A stretch of DNA of 64,000 nucleotides from JBBQWT01 sp038210375 (GTDB lineage Bacteria; Acidobacteriota; Terriglobia; Terriglobales; Acidobacteriaceae): NCBI GenBank assembly GCA_038210375.1, contig JBBQWT010000018.1, positions 5,644 through 69,643 of the forward strand. The letters run 5' to 3'. Shown in pieces: positions 53,593 through 62,507 of this stretch (position 1 is its first letter; every line of letters starts with the position of its first letter). Position numbers and translations under genes: made by a program. Below the pieces are notes generated by a model. That model did not search any database and had not been told where the DNA came from. It saw only the letters and a program-made list of their open reading frames with translations.

Positions 53593-54015
53593 ATGAACTT
53601 TTACGCGTACGTTGGAAATAATCCGGTTATCTACTTCGACCCAGACGGCATGCAGCAGCAGAATGACAACACAGCTACGTACGGCGAGGCTGGAGCGTAC
53701 GCTGTGATGCATGTCGGCGTCCCACAGGATCTAAGCGCACCGCCAGGGCTAGCGGACTTAAAAGCGAGCATTGGTACTGTTTGCAAAAGAAATGCTTGTA
53801 AGCCTAAACAGCCGGGTCGCAATGCGAATCCTATTAACCAGGCGGCGTTTGACAATATAGTCAACGCAAATGGAGGGACTGATCTCACAGGCGGCGGCAA
53901 TTTCATGTGCGTAGGTAGTCAAGGGTGTTATTTTGTTCATCAATTCATGACGTGCGTTAACTGTCGGCCGAAAAGGTGCCGAGACCCATTCCACTATTAC
54001 CGAGCGGCTCCGTGA
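53593..54015 (+). pseudogene. orphan Rhs tip 2 (frameshifted near its end)
   Basis: Starts with the tip boundary NFYAYVGNNPVIYFDPDG, then about 120 residues with a Cys-rich segment (CKRNACKPKQPGRN, FMCVGSQGC, CVNCRPKRC). The frame stops at 54015, but another frame continues from about 53988 with SGSVTVNGNTVYFYNDPLQG and stops at 54120-54122, overlapping the next ATG by four bases. A one-base frameshift near 53987 is therefore likely. The toxin type is unknown; the clustered cysteines suggest metal binding. Confidence 0.55.
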
Positions 54016-54118
54016 CAGTTAATGGAAATACGGTCTATTTCTACAATGACCCGCTTCAAGGTTGGGACTGCGAAAAGAACCGAAATTCAGGATGCAGATG
54101 TAAGGTTCGTCGGAGAAG

Positions 54119-54844
54119 ATGATGAAAATAACTCTAGCGGCGGCATTGTTTGTCTGGTTTGGATTTGGACAGTTGCCCTTGATCTCACAAAAAGTCCCGA
54201 CGAACTATGACACCGAGTTCGATAATCTGTACTTGCCGGGTGCGGTGATTGCGTGCGCGTATCTAAATCCACTGGTGAAGGACCTTAGCGCGCTTGCTGA
54301 AACTAAGTGCGTCGGTCTCGATAAGAGTCTGGCTGAGGCGGGTGCAGAGAATTTAGCTTTTTCGCATCTCTCATATTTTGTCCAGTTTGGGGTCGTGGGT
54401 AACGTTTATGGTTATGTTCGCCGACCGAAGACAACGCTTGATCAGTCCGGGATCCCCTTTGAGGGAATGATGTTTGTGACCGAACCCGTCCCAGCACTTA
54501 AAAACAAGGTTGTAGTAATTTTTTCGCAAATTAGCCCGGAAAGAACATTGGTCTTTACTCTAGACGGTGATTTGCGCCCAAGTATGCTATACGATTCCTT
54601 CGCGCCCTCATCTGGCTCAAAAGACAGCCAGTTAGGCTCGGTTTATCAAGTCAAGGTCACGTCCCACACTCGACTCTCTCTTCAAGAACGCAGGATTCCA
54701 GGAGGGGACATTTCAGAACTATCTAACCGAGTTTTTGATCTCCCACTAAAGAGTGGCGCCGTCACTCTCGCTCCTAGTAGCAGATATTGGGTACCGCGAA
54801 GGCGGCGGGGGTATCCTAATAAGCGCGGACCGCTTATTAGGTGA
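54119..54844 (+). CDS. secreted protein, candidate immunity to tip 2
   Basis: 241 residues with an N-terminal signal (MMKITLAAALFVWFGFGQLPL). The mature part has no family I recognise. Its ATG overlaps the stop of the other-frame tip 2 end (ATGA), which is how tip 1 and its partner are joined too. The last 30 residues lie over a hairpin (54815-54841) just before the next Rhs gene. Confidence 0.5.
   Translation: MMKITLAAALFVWFGFGQLPLISQKVPTNYDTEFDNLYLPGAVIACAYLNPLVKDLSALAETKCVGLDKSLAEAGAENLAFSHLSYFVQFGVVGNVYGYVRRPKTTLDQSGIPFEGMMFVTEPVPALKNKVVVIFSQISPERTLVFTLDGDLRPSMLYDSFAPSSGSKDSQLGSVYQVKVTSHTRLSLQERRIPGGDISELSNRVFDLPLKSGAVTLAPSSRYWVPRRRRGYPNKRGPLIR
54815..54841. repeat. perfect 11-bp inverted repeat before Rhs gene 3
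   Basis: CCTAATAAGCG, five bases, CGCTTATTAGG. It overlaps the end of the preceding gene and ends one base before the GAGGA ribosome binding site of the Rhs gene. It could be a terminator for the upstream cassette, an mRNA structure that limits Rhs translation, or a recombination joint. Confidence 0.6.
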
Positions 54845-54854
54845 GGATAAATCG

Positions 54855-57593
54855 ATGTTCGATCCGCCGGGAGGCCCGGTGGGCATTACGGTGGCGGTTG
54901 TGGGCAGCGGCTTTGGCGCCAGCCAGACTGATAGCGCCATCAACTTCAATGGCGTGGCGGCCACGGTTACGGCGTGGGGCGATACCGAGATCGATGGCAT
55001 CGTGCCGGTTGGCGCGACCAACGGTCCGGTGAATGTCCAGGTGGCCGGCATCACCAAATCAGGGCCGGTCTACCTGGTGAACTCCACCTCGCAGCTCACC
55101 GATTCACGCGGTTTCTCTTCGAGCTACACCTCGCAGTTGATTGGCGGGGTGTGGTCTCCCGCGACCTCGCAGGGCTCGGGCTGCTCCAGTTGCACCCTGC
55201 GTGGCGCCATCAACTACACCTACGACGGCAAGGGCAACGTGCTCACGCGAACCGACGAGTTGGGGCGCGTGACCACCTATACCTATGACACTAGCAATAA
55301 CCTCTTGTCCTCCACGTCGCCCATTGGCCCCAGCGCTTACGCCACGACGAGCTATACCTACAACAGCTTTGGGGAAGTGCTGACCGCGACCGATCCGCTG
55401 GGACACGTCACCACCAACGCCTACGATACCAACGGCAACCTGCTGACGGTGACTGCCCCGGTACCCGGCGGCGGGCCCGCCGCCAGCGTGACACAATTCG
55501 CCTACGATTCCAAAGGCCAATTGACGACCGTTACCGACCCGTTAAACCACGCCACCACCATGACCTACACTCCGGCAGGATTGATCGCCACCGTCACCGA
55601 CGCGCAGAACCAGGTAACCACCTATGGCTACGATGCGCGCGGCAATCGTACCTCAGTCACCGATGCGCTGAACAACCAGACCATCTTTGCATACGATTCT
55701 GCCGACCGGCTGATCACGACAACCTATCCCGGCGGATCGACCACGATTTTCACCTACAATGTCCGCGGTCGCCGGACTTCGGTTACTGACCAGAACGCGA
55801 AGACCACATCCTATGCCTACGACGACGCCGACCGGCTGCTCTCGGTCACCGACGCCGCAAACAACGTCACCAGCTACACCTACGATACGGAAAATAATCT
55901 GCTCAGCGTCACCGACGCCAATCACCACACCACCTCGTTCACCTATGACTCGTTTGGACGGGTGACGCAGACCACCTTTCCCGCTGGCACGGCGGAAAGC
56001 TATGGCTACGACGCACTTGGCAACCTGACCAGCAAGACCGACCGCAAGGGTCAAACCGTCACCTTCACCTACGATCAGGGCAACCGCTTGACCCAGAAGG
56101 CTTATCCTGACAGCACTGCCGTGACTTACGCTCACGACAACGCCAGCCGGCTGACCCAGGTCTCCGACCCCACCGGTACTTACCAGTTCACGTTTGACAA
56201 TATGGGTCGGCTGAAGAGTACCACTACCAACTACACATTCTTGACCGGACGCAGCTTCGGCAACGCCTACACCTACGATTCCGCATCAAATCGAGTCAGC
56301 TTCACCGATCAGGAAAACTCGACGACCAGCTATGCTTACGACACGATGAACCGGCTGACTTCGCTAGCCAGCCCTCAGGGCACGTTTGGCTTTTCCTACG
56401 ACGCGGTCAGCCGCCGCACCGGCCTGACGCGCCCCAATTCGGTGAATACGGCCTACAGCTACGACCCGCTGTCGCACCTGCTATCCGTCGTACACCAGAG
56501 GGCCGGCGTCCCGCTCGATGGAGCGACCTACACGGTCGATGCGGCGGGCAACCGGACCTCCAAGGGCGACCTGCACGCCGGCATAACGTCGAACTACACC
56601 TATGACGCAATCTACGAGCTGACCAAGACCTTGCAGGGCGCAGCAACCACCGAGATCTACGCTTACGATCCAGTGGGCAACCGACAAAGTTCGTTGGGGG
56701 TTTCCAGCTACACGGTGAACTCTTCGAACCAGTTGACAGCTTCTTCGGCCGCCACTTACACCTATGACAGCAACGGCAACACTCTCACCAAGACAGATGA
56801 AACTGGCACAACGACCTACACGTGGGACTTCGAGAACCGTTTAACCAGCGTGCAACTGCCTGGAAGCGGCGGGGCGGTTAGCTTCAAGTACGATCCGTTA
56901 GGGCACCGGATTTACAAATCATCTTCTTTAGGGATTTCGATCTACGCCTACGACGGCGCCAGCCTAATCGAGGAATCGAACGTTTCCGGTGGAGTTGTCG
57001 TGCGCTATGTGCACGGCCAAGGTGTTGATGAACCCTTAGCGATGTGGCGCGCCGGAGTTGTTAGCTATTATCACGCCGATGGGCTTGGCTCTATTACGTC
57101 TTTGAGCGACTCCACCGGCGCCAATGCCGCTACGTATACTTTCGATGCGTTCGGGCATCTCACAGCCACCACAGGCTCGCTCAATAACCCGTTCATGTAT
57201 ACAGCGCGTGAGCTAGATACTGAGACCGGGCTATATTACTATCGGGCCAGATATTATGATTCTGGCACTGGTCGCTTCATCAGTGAGGATTTAATCGGAT
57301 TTCACGGTGGAGTCAATAAGTACGCGTATGCTTTTAACGACTCAACACGATACAAGGATCCCGAAGGACTCTGGCCATGGGATAACAAACAGAAAATGCT
57401 AGATGACCAATTGGAGGCTGACCGGCAGATTTTTAATATAACGTCGAAATTCCTGGATCCTTTTCTAATCAAGGATTGCCCTGCGGCCGTTGAGTTAATC
57501 GAGATCAACCAGTTGGCGCAGATAAACATAATGATCGATGTAATCTTAAAGGGGGATCTGTTATTGCACTGCTTGCCAGATATCCTGAGGTGA
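54855..57593 (+). CDS. Rhs-repeat protein without head, with short C-terminal tip
   Basis: About 912 residues. A TIG/IPT domain opens it (VGITVAVVGSGFGASQTDSA, residues 8-80). From about residue 115 there are more than twenty YD repeats (YDxxGNxxTxTD type). The core ends FMYTARELDTETGLYYYRARYYDSGTGRFISEDLI, followed by NKYAYAFNDSTRYKDPEG. The tip is only about 80 residues (IFNITSKFLDPFLIKDCPAAVE...) with no known domain. ATG 54855 has GAGGA upstream; no signal peptide is present, so secretion needs another route or the head was lost. Confidence 0.82.
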   Translation: MFDPPGGPVGITVAVVGSGFGASQTDSAINFNGVAATVTAWGDTEIDGIVPVGATNGPVNVQVAGITKSGPVYLVNSTSQLTDSRGFSSSYTSQLIGGVWSPATSQGSGCSSCTLRGAINYTYDGKGNVLTRTDELGRVTTYTYDTSNNLLSSTSPIGPSAYATTSYTYNSFGEVLTATDPLGHVTTNAYDTNGNLLTVTAPVPGGGPAASVTQFAYDSKGQLTTVTDPLNHATTMTYTPAGLIATVTDAQNQVTTYGYDARGNRTSVTDALNNQTIFAYDSADRLITTTYPGGSTTIFTYNVRGRRTSVTDQNAKTTSYAYDDADRLLSVTDAANNVTSYTYDTENNLLSVTDANHHTTSFTYDSFGRVTQTTFPAGTAESYGYDALGNLTSKTDRKGQTVTFTYDQGNRLTQKAYPDSTAVTYAHDNASRLTQVSDPTGTYQFTFDNMGRLKSTTTNYTFLTGRSFGNAYTYDSASNRVSFTDQENSTTSYAYDTMNRLTSLASPQGTFGFSYDAVSRRTGLTRPNSVNTAYSYDPLSHLLSVVHQRAGVPLDGATYTVDAAGNRTSKGDLHAGITSNYTYDAIYELTKTLQGAATTEIYAYDPVGNRQSSLGVSSYTVNSSNQLTASSAATYTYDSNGNTLTKTDETGTTTYTWDFENRLTSVQLPGSGGAVSFKYDPLGHRIYKSSSLGISIYAYDGASLIEESNVSGGVVVRYVHGQGVDEPLAMWRAGVVSYYHADGLGSITSLSDSTGANAATYTFDAFGHLTATTGSLNNPFMYTARELDTETGLYYYRARYYDSGTGRFISEDLIGFHGGVNKYAYAFNDSTRYKDPEGLWPWDNKQKMLDDQLEADRQIFNITSKFLDPFLIKDCPAAVELIEINQLAQINIMIDVILKGDLLLHCLPDILR

Positions 57594-57598
57594 TTGCA

Positions 57599-57718
57599 AT
57601 GCCCGAAGACATGATGATGGATTTTATCGGGAAAGCTAGAAACAAAAACAACAGCCAAATCGATCTATTGATAGGCCAAGCCGGCCGCGAACGCCCATGT
57701 AGGTGCGAACAACAATAA
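57599..57718 (+). CDS. 39-residue frame after Rhs gene 3
   Basis: Begins MPEDMMMDFIGKARN and ends CRCEQQ, in a different frame from the Rhs gene and five bases beyond its stop. It may be a small gene or the displaced end of the tip after a frameshift. No family recognised. Confidence 0.25.
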   Translation: MPEDMMMDFIGKARNKNNSQIDLLIGQAGRERPCRCEQQ

Positions 57719-57766
57719 ACGCTACGTTCACGCACATTTATTAAATATCAGCACTCGAGGAGTCAA

Positions 57767-58318
57767 ATGAGCAGACCACCCATACGTCTCCTAGTTGCTA
57801 GCCTTGCACTGATCTTAATGGGATACGTCGCTTATTCTAATCGTTTGCAAATGGCGGCACTGATTTGGCATTGGAAAAATGGCGATTTTGTGCGGGTGGG
57901 CCTTTACGAAGTGCCTGTACCTAAGCGCTGGATGGTCGAAAAGCAAGCTTCTGGGGCGTTTCTGATAGACACATTTGGCAGCAGGGATACGCGAACCCTG
58001 GCCGGAATTAATGTGATCAGCATCGAATCCTTACCGACCATTACTCGGGACCTAGAGTTCCGGAAATCATACCAGCGGAAGTGGCTTAGTGAGCATGGGA
58101 CTAGCGCCATAGAGGAACGATCTCTAGCATTTGAGGACGAATTCGTCGCCTGTGTGGGCGGCGACGAATTACATGGACTCACCGGGAGCCCTGAGGCTGC
58201 CGGCATCGTCTCAGTACAATGTATTTCGTCGGGAAAGCTTCACTTAACCTTCGCCGGACAACAGCCAGACCTTCAAATCTTCTACGCTATTATCCCGAAG
58301 ATACGCAAATCCCATTGA
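57767..58318 (+). CDS. membrane-anchored protein, candidate immunity to Rhs tip 3
   Basis: 183 residues. An N-terminal anchor (LLVASLALILMGYVAYS) and a soluble domain with VGLYEVPVPKRWMVEKQ and VACVGGDELHGL. RBS GAGGAG precedes ATG 57767. Position directly after the Rhs tip suggests immunity. Its stop is followed at once by a resumed Rhs core, showing that a new core fragment was joined here. Confidence 0.5.
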   Translation: MSRPPIRLLVASLALILMGYVAYSNRLQMAALIWHWKNGDFVRVGLYEVPVPKRWMVEKQASGAFLIDTFGSRDTRTLAGINVISIESLPTITRDLEFRKSYQRKWLSEHGTSAIEERSLAFEDEFVACVGGDELHGLTGSPEAAGIVSVQCISSGKLHLTFAGQQPDLQIFYAIIPKIRKSH

Positions 58319-58668
58319 CCTCCGCCTTCGGCTACGACGTACGCGGCCGCCGGACTTCGGTCACCGACCAAAACGGCAAGACCACCAGCTACCTTTACGA
58401 CGACGCCGACCGGCTGCTGACGGTCACCGACGCCGCCAGCAACGTCACCACCTATGGCTACGACACTGAAAACAACCTCCTGTCGATCAAAGACGCGAAC
58501 AATCACACCACCATCTTTGCCTACGATGCCTTTGGCCGGGTCACGCAGACCACCTTCCCCGTAGGATCGGCGGAGAGCTACGGCTACGATGCGGTGGGCA
58601 ACCTAACCAGCAAGACCGACCGCAAGAGCCGACCCTTACCTACACCTACGACCAGGCCAACCGCCTGA
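58319..58668 (+). pseudogene. displaced Rhs core fragment, frameshifted
   Basis: Resumes mid-core with FGYDVRGRRTSVTDQNGKTTS and runs to NLTSKTDRK, very similar to 55756-56050 of the previous gene. At about 58628 the frame is lost; homology continues in the frame used by the next entry (LTYTYDQANRLTQKGYPD). One or two bases are missing relative to the parent copy. Confidence 0.7.
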
Positions 58669-58778
58669 CCCAGAAGGGGTATCCCGACAGCAGCGCCGTA
58701 ACCTATATATACGACAACGCCAGCCGACTGACCCAGGTATCAGACCCGACGGGAACCTATCAATTCACCTTCGACAAC

Positions 58779-60332
58779 ATGGGGCGGCTGAAAACCACGA
58801 CCACCAACTACGCCTTCCTGGCCGGTCGCAGCTTCAACACCGGTTATGGATACGACGCCGGCTCCAACCGCACGGGCTTTACCGATCCCGAAAACGGGAC
58901 CAATACCTACGTTTATGACACCCTGAATCGGTTGAGTTCACTGGCCAGCCCGCAGGGAACGTTCGGTTTTGGTTATGACGCATTGGGGCGGCGCACCAGC
59001 CTGACGCGGCCCAATGCGGTGAACACCACATACGGTTACGACCCGCTGTCGCGGCTGCTGTCAATCGTTCATCAAAAGGCTGGCGTCACGCAAGACGGAG
59101 CGACTTACACGGTGGATGCGGTGGGCAATCGCACCTCCAAGGGCGATTTGCAGGCCGGAGTGACGTCCAACTACACCTATGACGCAATCTACGAGCTCAC
59201 CAAAACTATGCAGGGAGCTTCAACCACGGAAACGTACAGCTTCGATCCGGTGGGCAATCGGCTCAGCTCGCTCGGGGTTTCTTCTTACACCACCAACGCC
59301 TCGAACCAACTCACTGCGAGTTCGAATGCGACCTACACCTACGATAACAACGGCAACACCCTAACCAAGACGGACGGGACTGGAACAACCACCTACACCT
59401 GGGACTTCGAGAACCGCTTAAGCAACGTGATCTTGCCCGGCAGCGGAGGCACTGTCAACTTTAAGTACGATCCGTTGGGCAGACGAATTTACAAAAATTC
59501 GTCGCTGGGTACGAGCGTTTTCGCTTACGATGGCGGAAACTTCGTCGAGGAAACGAATAGCACTGGTGGGGTAATCGCGCGATATACGCAAGGGCTTAAT
59601 ATCGACGAGCCTTTGGCAATGGCGCGAAGCGGAGCGACCAGTTACTACCATGCCGATGGATTGGGATCCATTACTTCATTAAGCGATTCCACGGGTGCTA
59701 GCGCCGCCACCTACACTTTCGACGCGTTCGGAAACCTCACGGCCACAACCGGCTTGCTGAATAATCCGTTCATGTATACGGCGCGCGATCTCGACCCCGA
59801 AACTGGCCTTTACTATTACCGGACAAGATATTACGAGTCTTCTTCTGGACGCTTTATCAATGAAGATCCTTTGGGATTTAATGAGGGGATTAACTTCTAC
59901 GCTTATGTGGGTAATGACCCGGCAGACCTCGTTGATCCGACCGGACTTGCAAAGTGCTGTCCCTCCCGTTACGAAAAAGAGATTGAAAACGGGGCAAACA
60001 ATGCAAGAAAGAGATTGAAGCACTTGCGCATGTTCGGCACCGCGGTGCTTCCGACCGATGGTCCCAGCGTGACAATTGGAGGGATAACCGGATGCAGTTC
60101 TGGCTCAGTTGTAAAAGGCACAAAAATCAAAGTACCTGATCAATACTTTATCGATATTCCGGTTGATCCCAAAAAGCGCCCCTGTACCTACGAATGCGCC
60201 CTAGCACATGAGAGGGTTCATGCGCGCATGTGCGGATCAATGGGCGGTACTAGATACAATGCCTTAACTGAGGCTCAAACAGAGATACCAGCGTACATGG
60301 TGGAGTTAAAGTGCTTTCTCAAAATGCAATAA
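58779..60332 (+). CDS. Rhs core 3' part with HExxH metallopeptidase-like tip
   Basis: 517 residues from ATG 58779, though homologous core sequence continues upstream in this frame to about 58630. YD repeats run to FMYTARDLDPETGLYYYRTRYYESSSGRFINEDPL and the boundary NFYAYVGNDPADLVDPTG. The tip (about 130 residues) contains CTYECALAHERVHARMCG: HERVH is an HExxH zinc motif, and a downstream Glu (ALTEAQTEIPAY) could be the third ligand. This is the form of polymorphic-toxin metallopeptidase tips. Cysteines flank the motif. Predicted function is inference. Confidence 0.68.
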   Translation: MGRLKTTTTNYAFLAGRSFNTGYGYDAGSNRTGFTDPENGTNTYVYDTLNRLSSLASPQGTFGFGYDALGRRTSLTRPNAVNTTYGYDPLSRLLSIVHQKAGVTQDGATYTVDAVGNRTSKGDLQAGVTSNYTYDAIYELTKTMQGASTTETYSFDPVGNRLSSLGVSSYTTNASNQLTASSNATYTYDNNGNTLTKTDGTGTTTYTWDFENRLSNVILPGSGGTVNFKYDPLGRRIYKNSSLGTSVFAYDGGNFVEETNSTGGVIARYTQGLNIDEPLAMARSGATSYYHADGLGSITSLSDSTGASAATYTFDAFGNLTATTGLLNNPFMYTARDLDPETGLYYYRTRYYESSSGRFINEDPLGFNEGINFYAYVGNDPADLVDPTGLAKCCPSRYEKEIENGANNARKRLKHLRMFGTAVLPTDGPSVTIGGITGCSSGSVVKGTKIKVPDQYFIDIPVDPKKRPCTYECALAHERVHARMCGSMGGTRYNALTEAQTEIPAYMVELKCFLKMQ

Positions 60333-60358
60333 AGCAACGGTCTGGAAACGTACAACAA

Positions 60359-60727
60359 ATGATGAAGTTAATTTCCGCCAGCTTGTTTGTATTGAGCTGG
60401 AGCATGTTGGTGACTCAGCCCGCTGTCGCTGGTTCAAAGGCGACGACTCAGCATCCATGTCAACTGCTTTCGGCTAATCCATCGGGCTTCCACCCGTTCG
60501 CGTTTGTACCCAAAGTATTTAAAATCAAAGGGTTTAGGAACCGATATCCCCGGATATCTTATGATGTAGGAGAGGATGGGAGCGTGAGTAATGTAAGAGT
60601 TGTAAAAGGAACGGGATCCGCAAAGGTCGATGCTGGCCTAGTTAGAAGCATCCTATCGTGGAAATACAAACCCCAGACTGGGTGCGTCATTAGCACGTCC
60701 ACGAAAGTTACGATTGATATTAGGTAA
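60359..60727 (+). CDS. secreted TonB-C-like protein, candidate immunity to the HExxH tip
   Basis: About 122 residues with a signal peptide (MMKLISASLFVLSWSMLVTQPAVAG) and a TonB C-terminal-like domain: YPRISYDVGEDGSVSNVRVVKG, AKVDAGLVRSILSWKYKP. The open frame also reaches back to GTG 60311, overlapping the tip gene. No transmembrane/ExbB-type features, so it is not an energy transducer. The tip-then-small-secreted-protein order suggests immunity. Confidence 0.55.
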   Translation: MMKLISASLFVLSWSMLVTQPAVAGSKATTQHPCQLLSANPSGFHPFAFVPKVFKIKGFRNRYPRISYDVGEDGSVSNVRVVKGTGSAKVDAGLVRSILSWKYKPQTGCVISTSTKVTIDIR

Positions 60728-60767
60728 GTCTGATCGGACCCCGTTTTCTAACACAACGTGAATTGAA

Positions 60768-60854
60768 GGCGGGTGTCCCACACGATTAGAGTGCTGATGC
60801 TTAGAAGATTGGGTGCCCTACTTCATTGCGGCACGCAATGAGTGGGCGAGACAT
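60768..60854 (+). repeat. left REP-like repeat of the RAYT unit
   Basis: About 87 bases containing GGCGGGTG..CGATTAG and the core CTTCATTGCG..CGCAATGAGTGGGC, ending GAGACAT. An inverted, imperfect copy lies at 61490-61577. Confidence 0.8.
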
Positions 60855-60916
60855 GCGCAGCCCCAACCGCTTGGGTCTCAAATGAAACGGCGTGTTAGGT
60901 TCCCCACATAGCTAGA

Positions 60917-61429
60917 CTAGAGCACGAGATCGGTCTTCACCAAATGATTCTTAGCTGAAAAGTAGGAATTATAACTGCTCCAGATCCATTGTTCAGGCGC
61001 TAACACCAATCCGCGCTTCACCGGATTGCGATGCATGTATTTTAATTTCTCAACCCGCTTCCGCTGGGTGAACACATTGAAATCGTAGAACCGCTTTTGC
61101 CAAAAATGTTCCTGCCGCTCGAAAAATTCTAGTTGCCCGGCCCTGCGGCGCCGATTGTTTAATAGTCGCCGACCGACTCGTTGCTTCAAGGATTTTATGA
61201 CCACAGAAGGATTTGCTGTCTTGGGTTCGCCCACCAACAGATGCACATGTTCCGGCATTACGACATATCCAACCACCAGAAAATTATGTTTTTGCCGGAC
61301 TTGTTCAAGCACATTGAGAAAGCAACCCCGGCGCCGCGCAGTGTTCAACAACGGTTGGCGGCGGTAACAACTGAAAGTGATAAAGTGAAGATGGTTGGCG
61401 CCGTAGTATCGCTTGAGCCCTTTAGTCAC
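60917..61429 (-). CDS. REP-associated tyrosine transposase (RAYT)
   Basis: 170-residue Y1 single-strand transposase of the IS200/IS605-like RAYT group. Nucleophile region: the HUH motif VVMPEHVHLLV, RFYDFNVFTQRKRVEKLKYMHRNPVKRGLV and WIWSSYNSYF with the catalytic Tyr expected in the KLKYMHRNP helix. Length is normal. It lies between two inverted REP-like arms, which its enzyme class is known to recognise. RAYTs are usually single-copy and domesticated. Confidence 0.9.
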   Translation of the reverse strand: MTKGLKRYYGANHLHFITFSCYRRQPLLNTARRRGCFLNVLEQVRQKHNFLVVGYVVMPEHVHLLVGEPKTANPSVVIKSLKQRVGRRLLNNRRRRAGQLEFFERQEHFWQKRFYDFNVFTQRKRVEKLKYMHRNPVKRGLVLAPEQWIWSSYNSYFSAKNHLVKTDLVL

Positions 61430-61489
61430 GAGCGCAAGTTTACGCCGAAGTCAGAGGGGTTCCCGCAGACCCAAACATTTTGTGCAATG

Positions 61490-61577
61490 ATGTCTCGCCC
61501 ACTCATTGCGTGCGCAATGAAGTGGGGCACCCTAATCGTCTGGGGCGCCCGCACCCTAATCGAATGGGCCACCCGCC
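61490..61577 (-). repeat. right REP-like repeat of the RAYT unit
   Basis: About 88 bases, starts ATGTCTCGCCCACTCATTGCG and ends CCACCCGCC. Its reverse complement follows 60768-60854 along its whole length with scattered mismatches. CATTGCG..CGCAATG gives each arm its own hairpin. Confidence 0.8.
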
Positions 61578-61599
61578 ATCATTGTGGAAAAATTTTTGG

Positions 61600-61944
61600 G
61601 GCGCTACAGATAAAGGAGATTGGCTAACTTGCCTCATAAAAACGGGTTTCTGTCTAAAAGAAGAGGGTCATCAACGGACGACAATTGACGGAAACTCGCA
61701 GGAGACACAGTTAAATAGTGGCATTGAGGATCAGAAGAACGGAAAAGCCGGAGGGGACTTAGGACTTCAAAGAGTTCGTCAATGGTGCAATGCTGACAAA
61801 AACTGTTTGCAGGGCATCCAGGATTGTCTGGACTCAATACCGTTCGCCGGGCCCCTGAGTCCGCCGTCATGGCTGACTCATCTACCTTGGTTCGATCGCT
61901 TCATTGGGCCCAAGCTCCCTAAAGATGGGACCCCAAAGAAGTAG
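61600..61944 (+). CDS. possible orphan Rhs tip or hypothetical protein
   Basis: The frame is open from within the right REP (61480) but only the part after about 61600 looks like protein: GATDKGDWLTCLIKTGFCLK, VRQWCNADKNCLQGIQDCL and a C-terminal PPSWLTHLPWFDRFIGPKL. No start codon clearly fits. Its place after the Rhs locus and before two small membrane proteins suggests the 3' end of a fifth tip whose 5' part was replaced by the RAYT unit. Confidence 0.35.
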   Translation, partial: GATDKGDWLTCLIKTGFCLKEEGHQRTTIDGNSQETQLNSGIEDQKNGKAGGDLGLQRVRQWCNADKNCLQGIQDCLDSIPFAGPLSPPSWLTHLPWFDRFIGPKLPKDGTPKK

Positions 61945-61986
61945 GAGTCGATTTCCCCTAGATTATCGTGAAACTGTCACACAATT

Positions 61987-62487
61987 ATGGTTAACGCTAG
62001 GCGTTTTCAAGCGATTATCGCAATCTTGCTGGGAATCGTTGCCGGCTTGGGGTTGGGATATGCAGGCGCAACTGGGCAAGTGTTATTGGGTATGCCCCTC
62101 TTGCGCCTAAACAGCTCAAAGGCGGTTGGTTTTGACCAAGAATTCGACGATTTTTCCAGGCTGGCTGCAATGGAGTATGTGGCAGCTTGCGGTGATAGGA
62201 AGTCAGCCTTGCGCGCTCTAGACAGAGAAACTGAGATATTGCATGGGTTTCAGCAACCGGATGGCAGCTACCTCAGTCCGATTACTCGTGTCGCCGCAGC
62301 GCGCGCTATTTCGAGGAAGGCAAAGATAAAGGAAGAGGAAAGGTCTTCGCAACCGCAGCCACATCCCCCCCCAAACGATTCCGGTGCTGTCGAGAATCTG
62401 TTGAAGAGCGCTGGATGGTTAAACCCGTCAGCTAGTCACATGCGTGAAGTCATACAGCAACTGGATGACGAACTATGCCGCAAGTAA
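61987..62487 (+). CDS. small membrane-anchored protein 1
   Basis: 166 residues. One N-terminal segment (AIIAILLGIVAGLGLGYAGA), then a soluble helical part (DFSRLAAMEYVAACGDRKSALRALDRETEIL) and a Pro-rich stretch (QPQPHPPPND). The start ATG 61987 has no strong RBS. It and the next gene share a layout (membrane segment plus helical domain starting with an LA(A/S)MxY motif), so they may be paralogues. Possible immunity proteins of the Rhs locus; not shown. Confidence 0.5.
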   Translation: MVNARRFQAIIAILLGIVAGLGLGYAGATGQVLLGMPLLRLNSSKAVGFDQEFDDFSRLAAMEYVAACGDRKSALRALDRETEILHGFQQPDGSYLSPITRVAAARAISRKAKIKEEERSSQPQPHPPPNDSGAVENLLKSAGWLNPSASHMREVIQQLDDELCRK

Positions 62488-62507
62488 ACACTGCCGGAGT
62501 CAAGAAT

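Noticed and set aside
55200..57250. Tandem short repeats resembling a CRISPR or satellite
   Set aside because: The periodicity comes from Rhs YD repeats in coding sequence; units differ and no spacers are present.
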